DNA from: Anaerolineae bacterium
GTDB lineage: Bacteria > Chloroflexota > Anaerolineae > Anaerolineales > E44-bin32
DNA length: 6,985 nt
Reading direction: 5' to 3'
Assembly: GCA_030598885.1 (NCBI GenBank)
Contig: JAUVOZ010000104.1
Coordinates: 1 to 6,985, forward strand
Both the position numbers and the translations under genes were made by a program. Below, piece by piece: positions 5,828-6,985 of the stretch. The number at the start of each line of letters is the position of its first letter. Positions within the stretch are counted from its first letter, which is position 1. The notes under the pieces were generated by a model, which made no database searches, was not told the origin of the DNA, and worked only from the letters and a program-made list of their open reading frames with translations.

Positions 5828-6985
5828 CTACCCAGCCCGAGCGGATGCTAATCGTCCTCGAACTCTAGCGGCCACCGAGATCAGGCTCGCCAATGATTTG
5901 TTTGGCTCTTCCACGCTGATGTCGGACAAGGTTAATGCTAATTGCTTGATGGCCCGGCTGGCTGGGCTGCGGGGATACCTGAAAACCAGGGGGACCCCGC
6001 GGTTCAGGCTGCGGGTGACGTTTGAAGTGTCATCTGGGATTTGAGCATACAAGTCATGGTGCAGGGCAGCGTTGATGTCTTTGGTCTTCACTCCAGCCGG
6101 CATACCGGCCCGATTGAGAATGGTGAGCAATTTCCCGGCCGGATAAGCCAGCGATCGGCTGAGATGGATAAAACGGCTGGTATCATGCAACGCGCCTAGA
6201 TCAGGGGTGGTGACCAGCATGACCCGGTCAGCGGCATCCATGAGGGTCACGGCGTTCTCGTTGAGATAGCTACCGGCGTCAATCACAATGAAGTCATACA
6301 TTTTTCGCACGCATCTCAAGACATTGAACAAGTCGTCCGGACGGATGCCCTGTGCGACCTGCACATCGGTTGGGCTGAGCAGTACGTGGATGCCGGTGAC
6401 ATGCTCAACTACCACCTCACCAACCAGTGAGGCGTCCAGTGTGCCGGCGTGAGGGATGAGGTCAGCAATGGTGTTTTGGGGGCGAATATTGAGCATCAGG
6501 CCCAGGTGACCAAAGAGCAGCTTTCCCTCCATGAGCAGAACCCGATCTTCGAACGTTTCGTACAATGCCACGGCCAAGTTAACCGCCAGGGTCGAGCAAC
6601 CCACACCGCCTCGTGGGCTATAGAAGGTCAAGATCCGTAGAGGTTCTGTTCGCTCGGCGGCCTCGGCGGCCGCTGCCCGGGACTGCTGGCGACGAGCCTC
6701 TAGATCGCGCACACGTCTGAGTGTGCTCAGCAAATTTACCTGGGTGAAGGGCTGAAGGAGAAACCCCCGCACACCAGCTAACATCGCCTGCTGCGCCTGC
6801 AGCGGGTCATTGATAGGGATGATGGCCATGGTGGCGATATCGGGAAACTTAAAAGCAAGCTCGTCGATGGTATCCAGGGTGGATTGCTCATCAACCTGAT
6901 GATCTAATATGATGATCTGTGGCTGTAGAGAGGGTATTTCCTGGGTCACATTTTCCAGGTTGTCCAACACTGCCACCAGCTGGAA
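5828..6985 (-). CDS. cpaE: CpaE/TadZ-like pilus localisation protein, 5' end outside window
   Basis: The visible 385 residues (numbered from the codon at 6985) are open to the window edge, so the N-terminus is missing. Residues 1-96 are the later part of a receiver-like (REC) domain: the acceptor-type Asp is present (IIILDHQ, D28), but the usual Lys is Gln (GFLLQPF, Q78). An Ala/Arg/Glu-rich linker (about 97-113) leads to a MinD/ParA-type domain (115-350). Its P-loop reads PRGGVGCST (124-132), with Arg for the signature Lys and Cys for the P-loop Lys. The switch region, usually D-x-D-x-Q-F-G-D, reads MEGKLLFGH (152-160). The Walker B Asp remains (FIVIDAGS, D236), as does the CpaE-like end NRGVPLVFRYPRSPASRAIKQLA. 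CpaE/TadZ proteins place the Tad machine at its site in the cell. This one may bind nucleotide weakly or not at all. It is the first gene of the visible operon. Confidence 0.92.
   Translation of the reverse strand, partial: FQLVAVLDNLENVTQEIPSLQPQIIILDHQVDEQSTLDTIDELAFKFPDIATMAIIPINDPLQAQQAMLAGVRGFLLQPFTQVNLLSTLRRVRDLEARRQQSRAAAAEAAERTEPLRILTFYSPRGGVGCSTLAVNLAVALYETFEDRVLLMEGKLLFGHLGLMLNIRPQNTIADLIPHAGTLDASLVGEVVVEHVTGIHVLLSPTDVQVAQGIRPDDLFNVLRCVRKMYDFIVIDAGSYLNENAVTLMDAADRVMLVTTPDLGALHDTSRFIHLSRSLAYPAGKLLTILNRAGMPAGVKTKDINAALHHDLYAQIPDDTSNVTRSLNRGVPLVFRYPRSPASRAIKQLALTLSDISVEEPNKSLASLISVAARVRGRLASARAG

Noticed and set aside
6974..6976. GTG as a start of the CpaE-like gene
   Set aside because: The frame stays open to the window edge (codons for F, Q, L), and the protein begins mid receiver domain. 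The real start lies beyond the window.
1..6985. CRISPR arrays, tRNA/rRNA genes, insertion sequences, pilin or prepilin peptidase genes
   Set aside because: I looked for spaced direct repeats, transposase motifs, tRNA-like cloverleaf elements and short pilin-like hydrophobic ORFs and found none. Nearly all the sequence is accounted for by the listed genes.

Overview
The window holds the inner-membrane and motor core of a Tad/Flp (type IVc, type II secretion-like) pilus assembly locus. It is followed by a convergently transcribed DUF192 gene. The organism is most likely a Chloroflexota (Anaerolineae-type) bacterium, with moderate confidence. This rests on the style of the Tad proteins, a membrane TPR protein ending in a LysM domain, moderate GC content by eye, and an intergenic palindrome (CCTGAGCGTAGTCGAAGG) that I remember as abundant in such genomes. 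No 16S or marker gene is present, so taxonomy is inference.

Layout, left to right. Positions 1-145 are intergenic, with two short hairpin-forming repeats at 1-76 and a weak promoter-like stretch near 90-118. A possible 38-codon small ORF (146-262, +) overlaps the TTG start of a DUF192 gene (259-630, +) by two bases. The rest lies on the minus strand and is transcribed right to left: cpaE-like (5828-6985, start outside the window), tadB (4802-5773), tadC (3693-4742), a TPR/LysM membrane protein (2082-3659) and cpaF/tadA (666-2036). All gaps between these genes are 33-59 nt, so they look like one operon. Its promoter is not in the window.

How the genes fit together. CpaF is the hexameric ATPase motor. 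TadB and TadC are the paired membrane platform proteins it works on. The CpaE/TadZ-like protein is the MinD-type localisation factor. The TPR/LysM protein is probably a membrane- and wall-tethered accessory that may take the place of the TPR protein TadD. Pilin, prepilin peptidase, CpaB/RcpC and secretin genes are not in the window.

Points that stand out: (i) cpaF is last, after tadC and the TPR/LysM gene, rather than before tadB; (ii) the CpaE-like protein has lost the P-loop lysine, the MinD signature lysine, the acidic switch motif and the receiver-domain lysine; (iii) a 20-position hairpin plus T-tract, evidently the terminator of the DUF192 transcript, lies inside the last 17 codons of cpaF; (iv) the possible 38-codon ORF. 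I see a recognisable Tad system with unusual details and no wholly new system.
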